Of a stretch of 64,000 nucleotides of DNA, positions 8,821 to 20,080 are shown piece after piece. Below the pieces are notes generated by a model that saw nothing but the letters and a program-made list of their open reading frames with translations, ran no database searches and had not been told where the DNA came from. This DNA comes from Polynucleobacter sp. AP-Jannik-300A-C4. Lineage in GTDB: Bacteria > Pseudomonadota > Gammaproteobacteria > Burkholderiales > Burkholderiaceae. Position numbers and translations under genes: made by a program. Location: the NCBI RefSeq assembly GCF_018688335.1, contig NZ_CP061316.1:806001-870000 (forward strand), given 5' to 3'. How positions within the stretch are numbered: the stretch's first letter is position 1; every line of letters starts with the position of its first letter.

Positions 8821-11800
8821 TGCCTAAGCGTAGCGACATTAAGAGCATTCTGATTATTGGTGCTGGTCCGATTGTGATTGGACAAGCCTGTGAGTTTGAC
8901 TATTCTGGTGCGCAAGCTTGTAAAGCTTTGCGTGATGAAGGTTACAAAGTCATTTTGGTGAACAGTAATCCAGCCACCATCATGACTGACCCAGAGATGG
9001 CGGATGTAACTTACATCGAGCCAATCACCTGGGAAGTGGTAGAGCGCATTATTGCTACTGAGAAACCGGATGCAATTTTGCCAACGATGGGCGGACAAAC
9101 TGCCTTGAACTGTGCACTCGATTTGCATCGTCATGGTGTTCTTGAAAAATACGGTTGCGAATTGATCGGTGCTTCACCAGAAGCCATTGATAAAGCAGAA
9201 GATCGACAAAAGTTTAAAGATGCGATGACCAAAATTGGTCTGGGCTCTGCTAAGTCGGGTATTGCGCACTCAATGGATGAAGCGCATGAAGTACAGCAGC
9301 GTATTCAAAAAGAAACTGGCAGCTTGGGTTTCCCGGTCGTCATTCGTCCTTCATTCACTATGGGTGGATCAGGCGGTGGTATTGCTTATAACCGCGAAGA
9401 ATTTGAAGAGATCTGCAAGCGCGGTTTAGATTTGTCTCCAACACGTGAGCTCTTAATTGAAGAGTCTCTCTTAGGTTGGAAAGAGTTTGAGATGGAAGTG
9501 GTGCGTGACCGTGCCGATAACTGCATCATCGTTTGCTCAATCGAAAACTTAGATCCTATGGGTGTGCATACCGGTGACTCGATCACTGTTGCTCCAGCAC
9601 AAACATTAACGGATAAAGAATATCAATTGATGCGAAATGCATCGATTGCTGTATTGCGTGAGATTGGTGTAGACACTGGCGGATCAAACGTCCAGTTCTC
9701 AATCAACCCAGTGGATGGTCGCATGATCGTCATTGAGATGAACCCACGGGTTTCACGTTCATCGGCGCTGGCCTCTAAAGCAACCGGTTTCCCAATTGCG
9801 AAGATTGCTGCAAAGCTCGCTGTTGGCTATACCTTGGATGAGTTAAAGAACGACATTACTGGTGGTGCAACCCCAGCATCTTTTGAGCCATCCATCGACT
9901 ATGTTGTCACGAAGATTCCTCGCTTTGCATTTGAGAAGTTCCCGCAAGCAGATTCTCGCTTAACAACCCAGATGAAATCGGTAGGAGAGGTGATGGCTAT
10001 TGGCCGCACTTTCCAAGAGTCATTCCAAAAAGCTCTGCGTGGCTTAGAAGTTGGTGTGGATGGCTTGGATGAAGTCTCGACAGACTTAGATGACATCATT
10101 CAAGAAATTGGCGAGCCAGGTCCAGACCGTATTTGGTATTTGGCTGACGCTTTCCGTATGGGAATGGGTTTAGATGAGGTTTATAACGAGACTAAGGTAG
10201 ATCCTTGGTTCTTGGAGCAGATCGAAGAACTCATCACAATGGAGACAGAGCTCAAACAGCGCAAGATTGATAGCCTTTCAGCGCCTGAGTTGCGCTTCAT
10301 TAAGCAAAAAGGTTTTTCGGATCGTCGCTTAGCTAAGTTGCTTGGGGTAGATGCCGCCTCAGTACGCGCCGCACGTCATCGTCTCAAAGTGGTGCCTGTT
10401 TACAAGCGTGTAGATACCTGCGCAGCAGAGTTCTCTACAAATACTGCGTATTTGTATTCCACTTACGAAGCAGAGCACGGCGAGTGCGAATCTCAACCAA
10501 CAAACAAAGACAAGATCATGGTCTTGGGTGGTGGTCCAAACCGTATCGGTCAAGGCATTGAGTTTGACTACTGCTGCGTGCACGCTGCTTTAGCAATGCG
10601 TGATGATGGTTATGAAACCATCATGGTGAACTGCAATCCAGAAACTGTTTCTACTGACTACGACACATCTGATCGTTTGTATTTCGAGCCATTGACCCTA
10701 GAAGACGTTTTAGAGATCGTCGCCATTGAAAAGCCAAAAGGTGTGATCGTGCAGTACGGCGGCCAGACTCCATTGAAGTTGGCTTTGGATCTCGAGGCTA
10801 ATGGTGTTCCAATCATCGGTACATCACCAGATATGATCGATGCCGCAGAAGATCGCGAGCGTTTCCAGAAGTTATTGCATGAATTGAACTTGCGTCAGCC
10901 GCCTAACCGTACAGCGCGTGCGGAAGATGAGGCTCTGAAGCTTGCTGAAGAAATTGGTTATCCATTGGTAGTTCGTCCTTCCTATGTCTTGGGTGGCCGC
11001 GCTATGGAAATTGTTCATGATGGCCGCGATCTCGAGCGCTACATGCGTGAGGCAGTTAAGGTTTCTCATGACTCACCAGTATTGTTAGATCGCTTCTTAA
11101 ACGATGCCATTGAGTGTGATGTGGACTGTATTAGCGATGGTCAGCGTGTATTCATTGGTGGTGTGATGGAGCACATTGAACAAGCTGGCGTTCACTCTGG
11201 CGACTCTGCTTGTTCATTGCCGCCATATTCCTTATCCGATGAGACGATTGCAGAAATCAAGCGTCAAACTGCTGCGATGGCCAAAGGTCTTAATGTAGTC
11301 GGTCTGATGAACGTGCAGTTTGCGATCCAGAATGTGGATGGCAAGGATGTCATTTACGTTCTGGAGGTAAACCCGCGCGCTTCCCGTACAGTGCCATTTG
11401 TATCTAAGGCAACCGGTTTGCAGTTAGCCAAGATTGCAGCGCGCTGCATGGTTGGACAGACTCTGGATCAGCAGGGCATCAAATCAGAAGTGAAGCCTGC
11501 CTACTATTCAGTGAAAGAAGCAGTATTCCCATTCAATAAGTTCCCAGGTATTGATCCAATCCTCGGGCCAGAGATGCGATCTACTGGTGAAGTCATGGGT
11601 GTGGGTAAAACCTTTGGCGAAGCCTTATTCAAGTCTCAGCTAGGTGCTGGCATTAAATTGCCCAAGAGCGGAACTGTGGTGTTGACTGTTAAGGATAGTG
11701 ATAAGCCTAAAGCAGTAGAGGTGGCTAAGCTCTTGCATCAACTAGGCTTCCCAATGGTCGCTACTAAAGGGACAGCTGCAGCTATTGAAGCAGCTGGTTT

Positions 11801-12083
11801 GCCAGTTCGTGTAGTGAATAAAGTAAAAGATGGCCGCCCGCATATTGTGGACTTGATCAAGAATGGCGAAATCTCTTTAGTATTTACTACTGTGGATGAG
11901 ACTCGTACTGCTATTGCCGACTCACGCTCTATTCGTACAAGTGCGCAGGCCAATAATGTGACTTACTACACTACGATTAGTGCAGCACGAGCAGTCATGG
12001 ATGGTTTGATGACTTCACAAAATGGCAATAAAGAGTCCCTTGAAGTATATTCATTGCAGAATCTGCATAAGACTCTCAATTAA
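8820..12083 (+). CDS. carB: Carbamoyl-phosphate synthase large subunit
   Basis: It makes carbamoyl phosphate from bicarbonate, ammonia and two ATP. The 1087 residues are the duplicated ATP-grasp architecture. The first half begins [23 protein letters not shown], with the nucleotide-binding segment near [10 protein letters not shown]. The second half restarts at [22 protein letters not shown]-terminal MGS-like allosteric domain lies after about residue 940. The gene overlaps carA by one base and is followed 19 bp later by greA on the same strand. This carAB-greA layout is frequent in Burkholderiales. Confidence 0.98.
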   Translation: MPKRSDIKSILIIGAGPIVIGQACEFDYSGAQACKALRDEGYKVILVNSNPATIMTDPEMADVTYIEPITWEVVERIIATEKPDAILPTMGGQTALNCALDLHRHGVLEKYGCELIGASPEAIDKAEDRQKFKDAMTKIGLGSAKSGIAHSMDEAHEVQQRIQKETGSLGFPVVIRPSFTMGGSGGGIAYNREEFEEICKRGLDLSPTRELLIEESLLGWKEFEMEVVRDRADNCIIVCSIENLDPMGVHTGDSITVAPAQTLTDKEYQLMRNASIAVLREIGVDTGGSNVQFSINPVDGRMIVIEMNPRVSRSSALASKATGFPIAKIAAKLAVGYTLDELKNDITGGATPASFEPSIDYVVTKIPRFAFEKFPQADSRLTTQMKSVGEVMAIGRTFQESFQKALRGLEVGVDGLDEVSTDLDDIIQEIGEPGPDRIWYLADAFRMGMGLDEVYNETKVDPWFLEQIEELITMETELKQRKIDSLSAPELRFIKQKGFSDRRLAKLLGVDAASVRAARHRLKVVPVYKRVDTCAAEFSTNTAYLYSTYEAEHGECESQPTNKDKIMVLGGGPNRIGQGIEFDYCCVHAALAMRDDGYETIMVNCNPETVSTDYDTSDRLYFEPLTLEDVLEIVAIEKPKGVIVQYGGQTPLKLALDLEANGVPIIGTSPDMIDAAEDRERFQKLLHELNLRQPPNRTARAEDEALKLAEEIGYPLVVRPSYVLGGRAMEIVHDGRDLERYMREAVKVSHDSPVLLDRFLNDAIECDVDCISDGQRVFIGGVMEHIEQAGVHSGDSACSLPPYSLSDETIAEIKRQTAAMAKGLNVVGLMNVQFAIQNVDGKDVIYVLEVNPRASRTVPFVSKATGLQLAKIAARCMVGQTLDQQGIKSEVKPAYYSVKEAVFPFNKFPGIDPILGPEMRSTGEVMGVGKTFGEALFKSQLGAGIKLPKSGTVVLTVKDSDKPKAVEVAKLLHQLGFPMVATKGTAAAIEAAGLPVRVVNKVKDGRPHIVDLIKNGEISLVFTTVDETRTAIADSRSIRTSAQANNVTYYTTISAARAVMDGLMTSQNGNKESLEVYSLQNLHKTLN

Positions 12084-12102
12084 TTTAAGTTAGGTAAGAA
12101 GC

Positions 12103-12579
12103 ATGAGCACAATTCCTATTACTAAGCGTGGCGCAGAACTCCTCAAGGAGGAGTTGCATCGCTTAAAGCATGTTGAGCGCCCATCGGTGATTAATGCCAT
12201 CTCTGAAGCACGTGCACAGGGCGATCTTTCTGAGAACGCTGAATACGATGCAGCTAAAGAGAAGCAGGGCTTCATTGAGGGGCGCATTCAGGAGCTTGAA
12301 GGAAAGCTCTCTGCAGCCCAAATCATTGATCCAGCAACTTTGGATGTGAATGGCCGCGTAGTATTTGGTGCCACTGTAGATCTGGAGGATCTAGAGGATG
12401 GCACTAAGCTCACCTATCAGATCGTTGGTGATGATGAAGCTGACATTGCTGTCAATAAGATTTCCATTAGCTCACCGATTGCTCGGGCTTTGATTAGTAA
12501 AGAAGAGGGTGATGTTGTTGCTGTTCAGGCCCCTGGTGGTAATCGCGAAGTAGAAATTCTTGCGGTTCGTTACATCTAA
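12103..12579 (+). CDS. greA: Transcription elongation factor GreA
   Basis: It inserts into the RNA polymerase secondary channel and stimulates cleavage of backtracked transcripts. The 158-residue length is standard. The N-terminal coiled coil carries the acidic tip in [20 protein letters not shown], and the C-terminal FKBP-like domain includes [16 protein letters not shown]. It lies 19 bp downstream of carB and is probably co-transcribed with it and with the small membrane protein that follows. Confidence 0.97.
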   Translation: MSTIPITKRGAELLKEELHRLKHVERPSVINAISEARAQGDLSENAEYDAAKEKQGFIEGRIQELEGKLSAAQIIDPATLDVNGRVVFGATVDLEDLEDGTKLTYQIVGDDEADIAVNKISISSPIARALISKEEGDVVAVQAPGGNREVEILAVRYI

Positions 12580-12597
12580 TTCAAACCCAGAATTAAT

Positions 12598-13083
12598 ATG
12601 CAAACCTTAGAGACCTCTGACCATATTGGGGCTCAAAGACTCTTTATTTTGATTGCAGGTATTTGGGTTGGTAGCCTTCTCGCAGTAGGCTACTTAGTTG
12701 CACCGGCGATTTTTAGCACCATGAGTGACCGTCAGGCAGCGGGCATGGTTGCTGGCAGCATTTTTAAATTAGAGGCTTACCTTAGTTTGATTGTGTGCAT
12801 CGGTCTGATGGTATTAGCCAATCTCTTGGTGAATCGTGGGCTCAATCAATTCAGAATCATTCGTTGGCTCTTATTGGCGATGTTGCTATGTTCCCTTGCA
12901 GCCGCTTTTGTTTTCATTCCTTGGATGAATACTCTGAGGGATAACGCTTTAGACCAAGGTATGCCAGTCATGCTCTCACCCTCAGCAACTTTGTTTGGCA
13001 GGCTGCATGGTGCCTCCAGCATTCTATTTATGCTGCAGAGTCTTCTGGGCATCTTCTTGGTTTGGCGACTCACTAAAAGATGA
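12598..13083 (+). CDS. DUF4149-type integral membrane protein
   Basis: This is a 161-residue membrane protein of unknown function with four predicted transmembrane helices (about residues 15-36, 60-82, 87-108 and 137-157). The AGIWVGSLLAVGYLVAPAIF segment and the downstream RLHGASSILF region match the DUF4149 family. In beta-proteobacteria that family commonly sits between greA and yhbY. No catalytic motif is seen. It is followed by a strong bidirectional terminator. Confidence 0.8.
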   Translation: MQTLETSDHIGAQRLFILIAGIWVGSLLAVGYLVAPAIFSTMSDRQAAGMVAGSIFKLEAYLSLIVCIGLMVLANLLVNRGLNQFRIIRWLLLAMLLCSLAAAFVFIPWMNTLRDNALDQGMPVMLSPSATLFGRLHGASSILFMLQSLLGIFLVWRLTKR

Positions 13084-13124
13084 AGTCAGAGCCAAGGTAA
13101 AAGTTAAGCCAAGAGTTAAGTAAT

Positions 13125-13151
13125 AAAAAACGCCGACTAGCGGCGTTTTTT
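13125..13151. terminator. Bidirectional intrinsic terminator
   Basis: A run of six A, stem CGCCG, loop ACTAG, stem CGGCG and a run of six T form a symmetric terminator. It serves both the rightward carAB-greA unit and the leftward yhbY gene that converges on it. Confidence 0.9.
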
Positions 13152-13181
13152 ATTTGGTAGCAGTAAGCTGCAATATTCAGC

Positions 13182-13808
13182 TTAAGAACCTAAAGATTTC
13201 TTCTTCGTGCTGCTCATACGGACTTTGCGCTTCTTAATCGGAGCCGGTGCAGCAACTGCCTTGCGATAGCCCGGTGATGACCAACCAATTTTGGATTCAG
13301 CAGCATCAGCGCGTAGAACACGCTTCTTCGGGGTAGCGCTTTTTACTGCAGCCGCTCTTTCAAATGGTGACTTGCTCGCTGCAGAGCGACGATCCGACCT
13401 CTCGGAAGTGCTGGTGCGAACGCCAGCTTTTGCCACAACTCGATTTGGTTGACGCTTAGTACGTGGAGCTTGCAATGATTTCTTAGTTTGCTTGCTTGAT
13501 CGACCTAAATTGAGCATTGCTGCATCGACGATATCGATAGGCTTCCACAGAACGAGTAGTTTTCCGATATGCTGAATTGGAGCTGCACCTAGTTTGTCGC
13601 AAAGCTCTTCATAGATGGCAATACGCGCATCACGATCATCACCAAATACGCGAACTTTAATCAAACCGTGATGAGAAATTGCTAACTTTGCCTCTTTAAT
13701 GACCGCAGGGGTCAGGCCATCGCCACCGATCATGACAACTGGGCTCAGTCCATGGGCATCGGCTTTAAGGGATTTACGTTGTGCGGGGGTAATAGTAAGT
13801 GCAGTCAT
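13182..13808 (-). CDS. yhbY: YhbY-family CRM-domain RNA-binding protein with long basic tail
   Basis: YhbY proteins bind pre-50S ribosomal particles. The first ~95 residues are the CRM domain (ITPAQRKSLKADAHGLSPVVMIG, then the IKVRVFGDDRDAR region and a GKLLVLWKP strand). The family is usually about 95-105 residues in E. coli. Here another ~105 residues follow, very rich in Lys, Arg, Ser and Ala and probably disordered, which may add RNA-binding capacity. It is divergent from rlmE, another 50S assembly factor. The two share a 138-bp promoter region. Confidence 0.9.
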   Translation of the reverse strand: MTALTITPAQRKSLKADAHGLSPVVMIGGDGLTPAVIKEAKLAISHHGLIKVRVFGDDRDARIAIYEELCDKLGAAPIQHIGKLLVLWKPIDIVDAAMLNLGRSSKQTKKSLQAPRTKRQPNRVVAKAGVRTSTSERSDRRSAASKSPFERAAAVKSATPKKRVLRADAAESKIGWSSPGYRKAVAAPAPIKKRKVRMSSTKKKSLGS

Positions 13809-13946
13809 GGCCTCGATGATAGAGCATTAGGGCTTGTAAAACAGGGCTTTCGGCCTCATATATGTGGATATGAAGTTGTTTTAAGTCGATTCCTTTTGCC
13901 TTGTAGGGCATAAACAAGGAAAATGGACGTCGAAAGTGGGTAAGTT

Positions 13947-14621
13947 GTGGCAAAGAATAAATTTAATAAAAGTTGGTTGCAGGATCACTTAAATGATCCT
14001 TACGTGAAGATGGCTCAAAAAGAGGGTTATCGCGCACGAGCCGTTTATAAACTGAGCGAAATAGACGAGCAGGACCGACTCATCAAAGCAGGTATGACCA
14101 TTGTGGATCTGGGGAGTGCTCCTGGGAGCTGGTCCCAATACGCCCGTAATCGGCTGACTGAGCTGGGGAAAAATAATCCGAATATTGAATCCGGAAAACC
14201 AGATGGAACCATCATTGCGATTGATATCCTGCCAATGGAGGATATTGCTGATGTTTCCTTTATTCAAGGGGACTTTCGTGAGGATGAGGGCTTAAAGGCG
14301 CTTGAAGCGCTTTTGCCTGCCGATGCAGATGGAAAAGTCGATCTAGTGATGTCGGATATGGCACCCAATTTATCTGGGGTCGGCGTAGCGGATGCGGCTC
14401 GGATGGCCTTTTTGGCTGAAATTGCACTGGATTTTTCGGTTCAGCACCTCAAGCCTGATGGGGCCTTACTGATTAAGTGCTTTAACGGTAGTGGCTATAG
14501 CCAAATCGTAGAATCCTTTAAAAGGGTCTTTAAAACGGTCGCTTCCAGAAAGCCTAAGGCCTCTAGAGCAAAGTCTTCGGAGATCTTTTTATTGGGTAGA
14601 GACCTGAAGCCACCCAAATAA
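13947..14621 (+). CDS. rlmE: 23S rRNA 2'-O-ribose U2552 methyltransferase
   Basis: It methylates the ribose of U2552 in the A-loop of 23S rRNA during 50S maturation. The 224-residue protein has the FtsJ SAM-binding motif [14 protein letters not shown]. The catalytic K-D-K-E set is suggested by Lys in [12 protein letters not shown], Asp in [12 protein letters not shown], Lys in LLIKCFNG and a Glu near the C-terminus. The start is GTG at 13947. It precedes ftsH, the same order as rlmE-ftsH-folP-glmM in E. coli. Confidence 0.95.
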   Translation: MAKNKFNKSWLQDHLNDPYVKMAQKEGYRARAVYKLSEIDEQDRLIKAGMTIVDLGSAPGSWSQYARNRLTELGKNNPNIESGKPDGTIIAIDILPMEDIADVSFIQGDFREDEGLKALEALLPADADGKVDLVMSDMAPNLSGVGVADAARMAFLAEIALDFSVQHLKPDGALLIKCFNGSGYSQIVESFKRVFKTVASRKPKASRAKSSEIFLLGRDLKPPK

Positions 14622-14622
14622 C

Positions 14623-14638
14623 CCCCTAAAAGTAGGGG
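14623..14638 (+). terminator. Small hairpin after rlmE, weak terminator
   Basis: CCCCTA, a 4-base loop and TAGGGG form a 6-bp stem directly after the rlmE stop, followed by CTTATTAAAT. The tail is poor in T, so it may only attenuate read-through into ftsH. Confidence 0.4.
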
Positions 14639-14721
14639 CTTATTAAATAAATTGGGTCTCAGCCCTTGAAAAAGCCTAGTAGTAGAATCAAATACTTAGG
14701 TATAGCAATCCGCTTTAACTC

Positions 14722-14735
14722 CCGGATTAATCCGG
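14722..14735. repeat. Perfect 14-bp palindrome upstream of ftsH
   Basis: CCGGATTAATCCGG is an uninterrupted inverted repeat 12 bases before the ftsH start. Its loop-free symmetry suits a dimeric DNA-binding protein better than an RNA hairpin. No specific regulator is recognised. Confidence 0.4.
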
Positions 14736-14747
14736 CAAAGGTCTGTT

Positions 14748-16625
14748 TTGAATAACAACATGCTGCAAAAAATTGGTGTTTGGCTCATTGTGGGTCTCGT
14801 GCTCTTTACTGTTTTTAAACAGTTTGATAAGCCAAAAGACGCCAATCAAGTCACTTATTCTCAATTCATGGACGATGCCAAAGCTGGCAAAGTAAAAAGA
14901 GTTGATGTGCAAGGTCGCACTCTGCAAGTGACTCCGAATGACGGCAGCAAGTACTCCATCATCTCCCCGGGAGATATTTGGATGGTTGGCGATCTCATGA
15001 AATTTGGTGTTCAGGTAACCGGTAAAGCGGATGACGAGCCAAATATGCTGGTTTCTGCTTTGTATTACCTTGGACCGACTTTATTGATTATTGGTTTCTG
15101 GTTCTTCATGATGCGTCAGATGCAAGGTGGTGGCAAGGGCGGGGCATTCTCATTCGGAAAATCTAAAGCCCGCTTGATTGATGAGAATAGCAATACTGTT
15201 ACTTTTGCTGATGTTGCTGGTTGCGATGAAGCTAAAGAAGAGGTCTTTGAGATCGTTGACTTTTTGAAGGATCCGCAAAAGTTTCAAAAGCTGGGCGGCC
15301 GTATTCCGCATGGCGTATTGCTAGTAGGCCCTCCGGGTACTGGTAAGACTTTGCTGGCACGTGCGATTGCAGGTGAAGCAAAGGTTCCTTTCTTCTCTAT
15401 CTCTGGTTCTGATTTCGTGGAGATGTTTGTTGGTGTCGGTGCATCACGTGTGCGTGACATGTTTGAGAACGCCAAGAAAAATTCTCCTTGCATCATTTTT
15501 ATTGATGAGATTGATGCGGTTGGTCGTCATCGTGGTGCTGGTATGGGCGGCGGTAATGATGAGCGTGAACAAACTCTGAACCAAATGCTGGTTGAGATGG
15601 ACGGCTTTGAAAGCAATAGCGGTGTGATTGTGGTTGCTGCAACTAACCGTTCTGACGTTTTGGATCGCGCCTTATTGCGTCCAGGTCGTTTCGATCGTCA
15701 AGTACACGTTGGCTTGCCAGACATTCGTGGTCGTGAGCAAATCCTGCAAGTCCATATGCGTAAGGTGCCAATTGATCCGGACGTCGATGCAGCTGTATTG
15801 GCGCGTGGAACTCCTGGTTTCTCGGGCGCTGATTTAGCAAACTTGGTTAATGAGTCTGCATTGTTTGCAGCGCGTCGCAACAAGCGTGCTGTCGACATGA
15901 AAGACTTTGAAGATGCTAAAGATAAGATCTACATGGGTCCTGAGCGTAAGTCTGCTGTGATGCGTGAAGAAGAGCGTCGTAATACGGCGTATCACGAGTC
16001 TGGTCACGCAGTCGTTGCTAAGGTATTGCCTAAAGCTGACCCAGTACATAAGGTCACCATTATGCCGCGCGGTATGGCTCTTGGTGTGACATGGCAGTTA
16101 CCAGAATTTGATCGTGTGAACTTGTATAAAGACCGCATGATGGAAGAGTTGGCGATTTTATTTGGTGGCCGTGCTGCTGAAGAAGTCTTCTTGCATTCCA
16201 TGAGTACAGGCGCATCGAATGACTTTGAGCGTGCTACCAAAATGGCGCGTGACATGGTGACTCGTTACGGTATGAGTGATAGCTTAGGTACTATGGTCTA
16301 CGTCGATACTGAATCTGAAGGTATGTTCGGTCGTTCCAGCTCCAAAACAGTTTCTGAGTTAACTCAGCAAAAGGTGGATTCAGAGATTCGCGCATTGGTA
16401 GATAGCCAATATGCATTGGCAAGATCCATTCTTGAGCAAAACCGTGACAAGGTTGAAGCTATGGTTGCTGCTTTGATGGAATGGGAAACTATTGATGCTG
16501 AACAAATCAATGACATCATGGAAGGCCGTCCACCACGTGCACCAAAGCCGCCACCAGCAACCCAGTTTGGTAACTCTGCTGGTACGCCAGGTCCTGCTGC
16601 GGGTGCTGCACCAGCGACTGCTTAA
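14748..16625 (+). CDS. ftsH: ATP-dependent zinc metalloprotease FtsH
   Basis: This is a membrane-anchored AAA+ protease that degrades misfolded membrane proteins and regulators. The 625-residue order is TM helix (about 7-24), periplasmic domain, TM helix (about 100-122), AAA module with Walker A GPPGTGKT, Walker [13 protein letters not shown] and the SRH region, and an M41 peptidase with HESGH at residues 416-420. The tail is Pro/Ala-rich. TTG at 14748 is taken as start because MNNNM is typical of relatives; an ATG at 14760 is the alternative. It lies between rlmE and folP as in many proteobacteria. Confidence 0.97.
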   Translation: MNNNMLQKIGVWLIVGLVLFTVFKQFDKPKDANQVTYSQFMDDAKAGKVKRVDVQGRTLQVTPNDGSKYSIISPGDIWMVGDLMKFGVQVTGKADDEPNMLVSALYYLGPTLLIIGFWFFMMRQMQGGGKGGAFSFGKSKARLIDENSNTVTFADVAGCDEAKEEVFEIVDFLKDPQKFQKLGGRIPHGVLLVGPPGTGKTLLARAIAGEAKVPFFSISGSDFVEMFVGVGASRVRDMFENAKKNSPCIIFIDEIDAVGRHRGAGMGGGNDEREQTLNQMLVEMDGFESNSGVIVVAATNRSDVLDRALLRPGRFDRQVHVGLPDIRGREQILQVHMRKVPIDPDVDAAVLARGTPGFSGADLANLVNESALFAARRNKRAVDMKDFEDAKDKIYMGPERKSAVMREEERRNTAYHESGHAVVAKVLPKADPVHKVTIMPRGMALGVTWQLPEFDRVNLYKDRMMEELAILFGGRAAEEVFLHSMSTGASNDFERATKMARDMVTRYGMSDSLGTMVYVDTESEGMFGRSSSKTVSELTQQKVDSEIRALVDSQYALARSILEQNRDKVEAMVAALMEWETIDAEQINDIMEGRPPRAPKPPPATQFGNSAGTPGPAAGAAPATA

Positions 16626-16649
16626 TTAGCTCTAGCTAATAGCAAGGTG

Positions 16650-17519
16650 ATGAAGCAAAATCTGCCCGCAACATGGCGTTGCGGGCGTTTTCTTTTTGAT
16701 TTCAGTAAACATCAGCGCCCACTGGTGATGGGTATTCTGAATGCCACACCAGACTCCTTTTCGGATGGTGGTAAGTTCAGAACTCCAAGTGATGCTATTG
16801 CGCAAGCAGAGCACATGATTGCTAATGGCGTAGACATCATTGATATCGGTGGCGAATCGACCCGTCCAGGCGCAGAGCCTGTAGCACTCCAGGAAGAATT
16901 AGATCGTGTCTTGCCAGTGATTGAAGCTTTAAAAGATTGCGGCGTAGCCTTGTCAATCGATACCTATAAAGCCGAGACCATGTGCCAAGCACTCAAGGCT
17001 GGAGTCGATTGCGTGAATGACATCTGGGCATTACGACAAGAGGGCGCAGTTGAAGCAATTCTTGAGAGTGATCAAGATAATCCAGATAAGCAATGCGGCA
17101 TTGTTTTGATGCATATGCAACGCGATCCACAAACAATGCAATTTGATCCTGAGTATCAAGATGTGATTGCAGAGGTAAAAGAATTTTTACAAGAGCGCGT
17201 TAACTTGTTAGTGAATGCAGGCGTTGCTAAAAATAGAATTGCCATCGATCCTGGATTTGGATTTGGGAAGAGTTTGGAGCATAACCTTAAGATGCTGGCT
17301 GAATTTGATCAATTCTCCCAATTGGGGTATCCGGTCTTGGCGGGGATCTCTCGTAAATCGATGTTGGGTAAATTAACAGGCCGAGATACTAATGAGCGGG
17401 TAGCCCCCAGTGTTGCCGCTGCCATTCTGGCTGCTGACCGTGGTGCTCGTATTATTCGGGTGCATGATGTGCCTGAAACTGTTGATGCACTCAAGATATG
17501 GGCAGCGGTTCAGAACTAG
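16650..17519 (+). CDS. folP: Dihydropteroate synthase
   Basis: It condenses 6-hydroxymethyl-dihydropterin pyrophosphate with p-aminobenzoate in folate synthesis and is the sulfonamide target. The TIM-barrel motifs are clear: [42 protein letters not shown], and a C-terminal [11 protein letters not shown]. From ATG 16650 the protein has 289 residues; GTG 16647 is immediately upstream in frame. The Shine-Dalgarno sequence is poorly placed (AAGG only 2 bases before the ATG). It is followed by glmM after 49 bp. Confidence 0.96.
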   Translation: MKQNLPATWRCGRFLFDFSKHQRPLVMGILNATPDSFSDGGKFRTPSDAIAQAEHMIANGVDIIDIGGESTRPGAEPVALQEELDRVLPVIEALKDCGVALSIDTYKAETMCQALKAGVDCVNDIWALRQEGAVEAILESDQDNPDKQCGIVLMHMQRDPQTMQFDPEYQDVIAEVKEFLQERVNLLVNAGVAKNRIAIDPGFGFGKSLEHNLKMLAEFDQFSQLGYPVLAGISRKSMLGKLTGRDTNERVAPSVAAAILAADRGARIIRVHDVPETVDALKIWAAVQN

Positions 17520-17568
17520 GTCACTAGGTCTAGTAATCCAGATAGCCACAAGTTTTATAATTAAACCT

Positions 17569-18912
17569 ATGAAAAAACAATACTTTGGTACTGATGGCAT
17601 CCGCGGTGAAGTAGGGCAATTTCCGATTGTTCCCGAGTTCATTACTCGCCTTGGCTATGCTGCTGGAAAAGTCCTGGTCCAAAACGCAAAGCCAGGTGAG
17701 CGTTGCAAAGTATTGATTGGAAAAGATACCCGTGTCTCTGGATATTTATTGGAGGCCGCTTTAGAGGCAGGCTTCGCTGCCGCGGGTGTTGACGTCAAGT
17801 TGTGCGGTCCTATGCCAACACCCGGTGTTGCTTATCTTACTAAGGCCTTGCGCTTATCTGCCGGTGTAGTGATTTCAGCATCACATAATGCTTATCAAGA
17901 CAACGGTATTAAATTCTTCTCCGCCGAAGGCGGTAAGCTCACCGATGAATTTGAATTAGCAATCGAAGCTGAACTTGCTAAACCGATGGGCTGTGTTAGC
18001 TCTAAAGAATTAGGCAAGGCATTTCGTATTGATGATGCTGCTGGTCGTTATATTGAATTTTGTAAATCGACTTTTCCCGGTGAGCTCAATCTCAAGGGAA
18101 TGAAGTTGGTAGTAGATTGCGCCAATGGTGCCGCATATCACACGGCTCCTCATGTTTTTCATGAGCTTGGTGCAGAAGTCATTTCGATTGGAGTTCATCC
18201 CGATGGTAGAAACATTAATGATGGATGCGGTGCCACTGCTCCAGCGGCATTAATTGAAAAAGTCAAAGAGACTAAAGCGGATCTTGGGATAGCTTTGGAT
18301 GGGGATGCCGATCGCTTGCAGATGGTAGACGCTTCAGGAAGATTATTTAATGGTGATGAACTCTTATACGTACTCGCCAAAGATCGTCTTTCCCGCGGAG
18401 AAAATTTAGGCGGCGTGGTCGGTACTTTGATGACCAACTTGGCCGTTGAAAATGCCATCAAAGCATTGGGTATTGGATTTGAGCGTGCCAATGTGGGCGA
18501 TCGTTATGTCTTGGAGTTGCTTAAACAAAAAGGGTGGATCATTGGTGGCGAGGGATCCGGTCATCTCCTGTGTTTAGATCAGCACTCTACTGGGGATGGC
18601 ACCATTGCCGCATTGCAGGTCCTGGCCGCTATGAGTCAGGCCAAGAAGAGCCTGGCTCAACTACTGGATTCCGTAAAAATCTTCCCCCAAGTGCTTCTCA
18701 ATATTAAATTTAAGGCGGGGTACGACTGGAAGGCGGACAGCGCTCTTAAATCCCAGATTTCTCAAGTAGAAACAGAGCTCAAAGGTACGGGCAGGGTACT
18801 GATTAGGGCTTCCGGTACTGAGCCTGTCCTTAGAGTGATGGTCGAAGCCAATGATGACGCTATTGCCCTTAGTGCCGCGAAAAATATTGCTAGCTTAATA
18901 CCATCCGCCTAA
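17569..18912 (+). CDS. glmM: Phosphoglucosamine mutase
   Basis: It interconverts glucosamine-6-phosphate and glucosamine-1-phosphate on the way to UDP-GlcNAc for peptidoglycan and LPS. The ATG at 17569 starts [19 protein letters not shown], the conserved family N-terminus; an upstream in-frame extension overlapping folP is rejected. The active-site serine is Ser105 in [12 protein letters not shown], the metal loop is DGDADR, and the sugar loop is GEGSGH. The protein has 447 residues. It is followed by the Pho-box promoter of pstS. Confidence 0.97.
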   Translation: MKKQYFGTDGIRGEVGQFPIVPEFITRLGYAAGKVLVQNAKPGERCKVLIGKDTRVSGYLLEAALEAGFAAAGVDVKLCGPMPTPGVAYLTKALRLSAGVVISASHNAYQDNGIKFFSAEGGKLTDEFELAIEAELAKPMGCVSSKELGKAFRIDDAAGRYIEFCKSTFPGELNLKGMKLVVDCANGAAYHTAPHVFHELGAEVISIGVHPDGRNINDGCGATAPAALIEKVKETKADLGIALDGDADRLQMVDASGRLFNGDELLYVLAKDRLSRGENLGGVVGTLMTNLAVENAIKALGIGFERANVGDRYVLELLKQKGWIIGGEGSGHLLCLDQHSTGDGTIAALQVLAAMSQAKKSLAQLLDSVKIFPQVLLNIKFKAGYDWKADSALKSQISQVETELKGTGRVLIRASGTEPVLRVMVEANDDAIALSAAKNIASLIPSA

Positions 18913-18949
18913 GTAATTGAATTTATTGAGATATTTTCCAATAAATTCT

Positions 18950-18983
18950 TTGTCACAAAAGGGTCATACTGAATCCGTATTGT
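18950..18983 (+). promoter_or_regulatory. PhoB box and -10 element of pstS
   Basis: Two 7-mers, TTGTCAC (18950-18956) and GGGTCAT (18961-18967), are separated by AAAA. Together they match 10 of 14 positions of the PhoB direct repeat CTGTCAT-N4-CTGTCAT. TATTGT begins exactly 10 bases after the second 7-mer, the geometry of E. coli Pho promoters where the box replaces the -35. It lies 45 bases before the pstS ATG. Confidence 0.8.
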
Positions 18984-19027
18984 TCAGTTATCGCAATGTT
19001 GCGAGAACTAAACGAGGATTACTTCAC

Positions 19028-20050
19028 ATGAAATCATTTTTGAAAAAAGCGCTAGTTATTGGTGCGATTTCAGTAGCCCCAGTTGCTTTTGCAGCCGATA
19101 TGACCGGTGCTGGCGCAACATTCCCATACCCAATGTACGCTAAATGGGCAGAAGCCTACAAAGCAAAGACTGGCTCAAATTTAAATTACCAATCCATTGG
19201 TTCTTCCGGTGGTGTCAAGCAAATTAAAGCAAAGACTGTAGACTTCGGTGCATCTGACAATCCAGTGAAATTTGAGGATTTAGAAAAAGAAGGTTTAGTT
19301 CAATTCCCAGCGATTATTGGTGGTGTGGTTCCAGTAATTAACGTTGAAGGCGTTAAACCTTACGAGCTCAAGTTATCACCAGATACTTTGGCTGATATTT
19401 TTCAAGGTGTAATCACCAACTGGAACGACAGACGCCTTGTGTTGAATAATCCTGGCATGAAGATGCCAAATTTGCCAATCACCGTTGTTCACCGTGCGGA
19501 CGGCTCTGGAACTACTGCAATTTTTACCAATTATTTGGCTAAAGTAAGTCAAAACTGGAAAGATGCTGTTGGTGAAGGCGCGGCTGTTAAATGGCCTGCT
19601 GCATCTTCTGTAGGCGGCAAAGGTAACGAAGGTGTTGCTGCGAACGTATCTCGAGTTAAAGGTGCGATTGGTTACGTAGAGTATGCATATGCCAAGAAAA
19701 ACAAGCTGATCAGTGTTTCATTGAAAAACAAAGATGGTCAATTTGTTCAGCCTGACGATACAACCTTTGCAGCAGCTGCGGCAGGTACCGACTGGTCTAA
19801 GATTCCAGGTATGGGCACATTCATCACCAATGCTTCTGGTGCTAAGTCATGGCCAATCACTGGTGCATCATTCATCTTGATGTACAAAAACCCAGAGAAG
19901 AAAGCTAACTCTGCTGAAGTATTGAAGTTCTTTGACTTTGCTTTCAAAGAAGGTAAGCAAATGGCTCTTGAGCTCGACTATGTTCCAATGCCTGATGTGA
20001 CTACTGACTTTATTCGTAAGAATGTCTGGTCTAATATTGCTACTAAGTAA
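19028..20050 (+). CDS. pstS: Periplasmic phosphate-binding protein PstS
   Basis: This is the high-affinity phosphate receptor of the Pst ABC importer. The ATG at 19028 gives a signal peptide (MKSFLKKALVIGAISVAPVAFA, cleavage after AFA). The mature protein begins ADMTGAGATFPYPMYAKW, typical of PstS. Phosphate-binding segments include the SIGSSGG loop, the FGASDNP loop and HRADGSGTT. The full protein has 340 residues. A Pho box precedes it and a strong hairpin follows, so pstS is probably expressed above pstCAB. Confidence 0.98.
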   Translation: MKSFLKKALVIGAISVAPVAFAADMTGAGATFPYPMYAKWAEAYKAKTGSNLNYQSIGSSGGVKQIKAKTVDFGASDNPVKFEDLEKEGLVQFPAIIGGVVPVINVEGVKPYELKLSPDTLADIFQGVITNWNDRRLVLNNPGMKMPNLPITVVHRADGSGTTAIFTNYLAKVSQNWKDAVGEGAAVKWPAASSVGGKGNEGVAANVSRVKGAIGYVEYAYAKKNKLISVSLKNKDGQFVQPDDTTFAAAAAGTDWSKIPGMGTFITNASGAKSWPITGASFILMYKNPEKKANSAEVLKFFDFAFKEGKQMALELDYVPMPDVTTDFIRKNVWSNIATK

Positions 20051-20080
20051 TTTGTTAGATTGATTGTTTAATCTCAACGC

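Noticed and set aside
17410..17568. N-terminal extension of glmM into folP
   Set aside because: The conserved GlmM N-terminus starts at ATG 17569; the extension is the other frame of folP.
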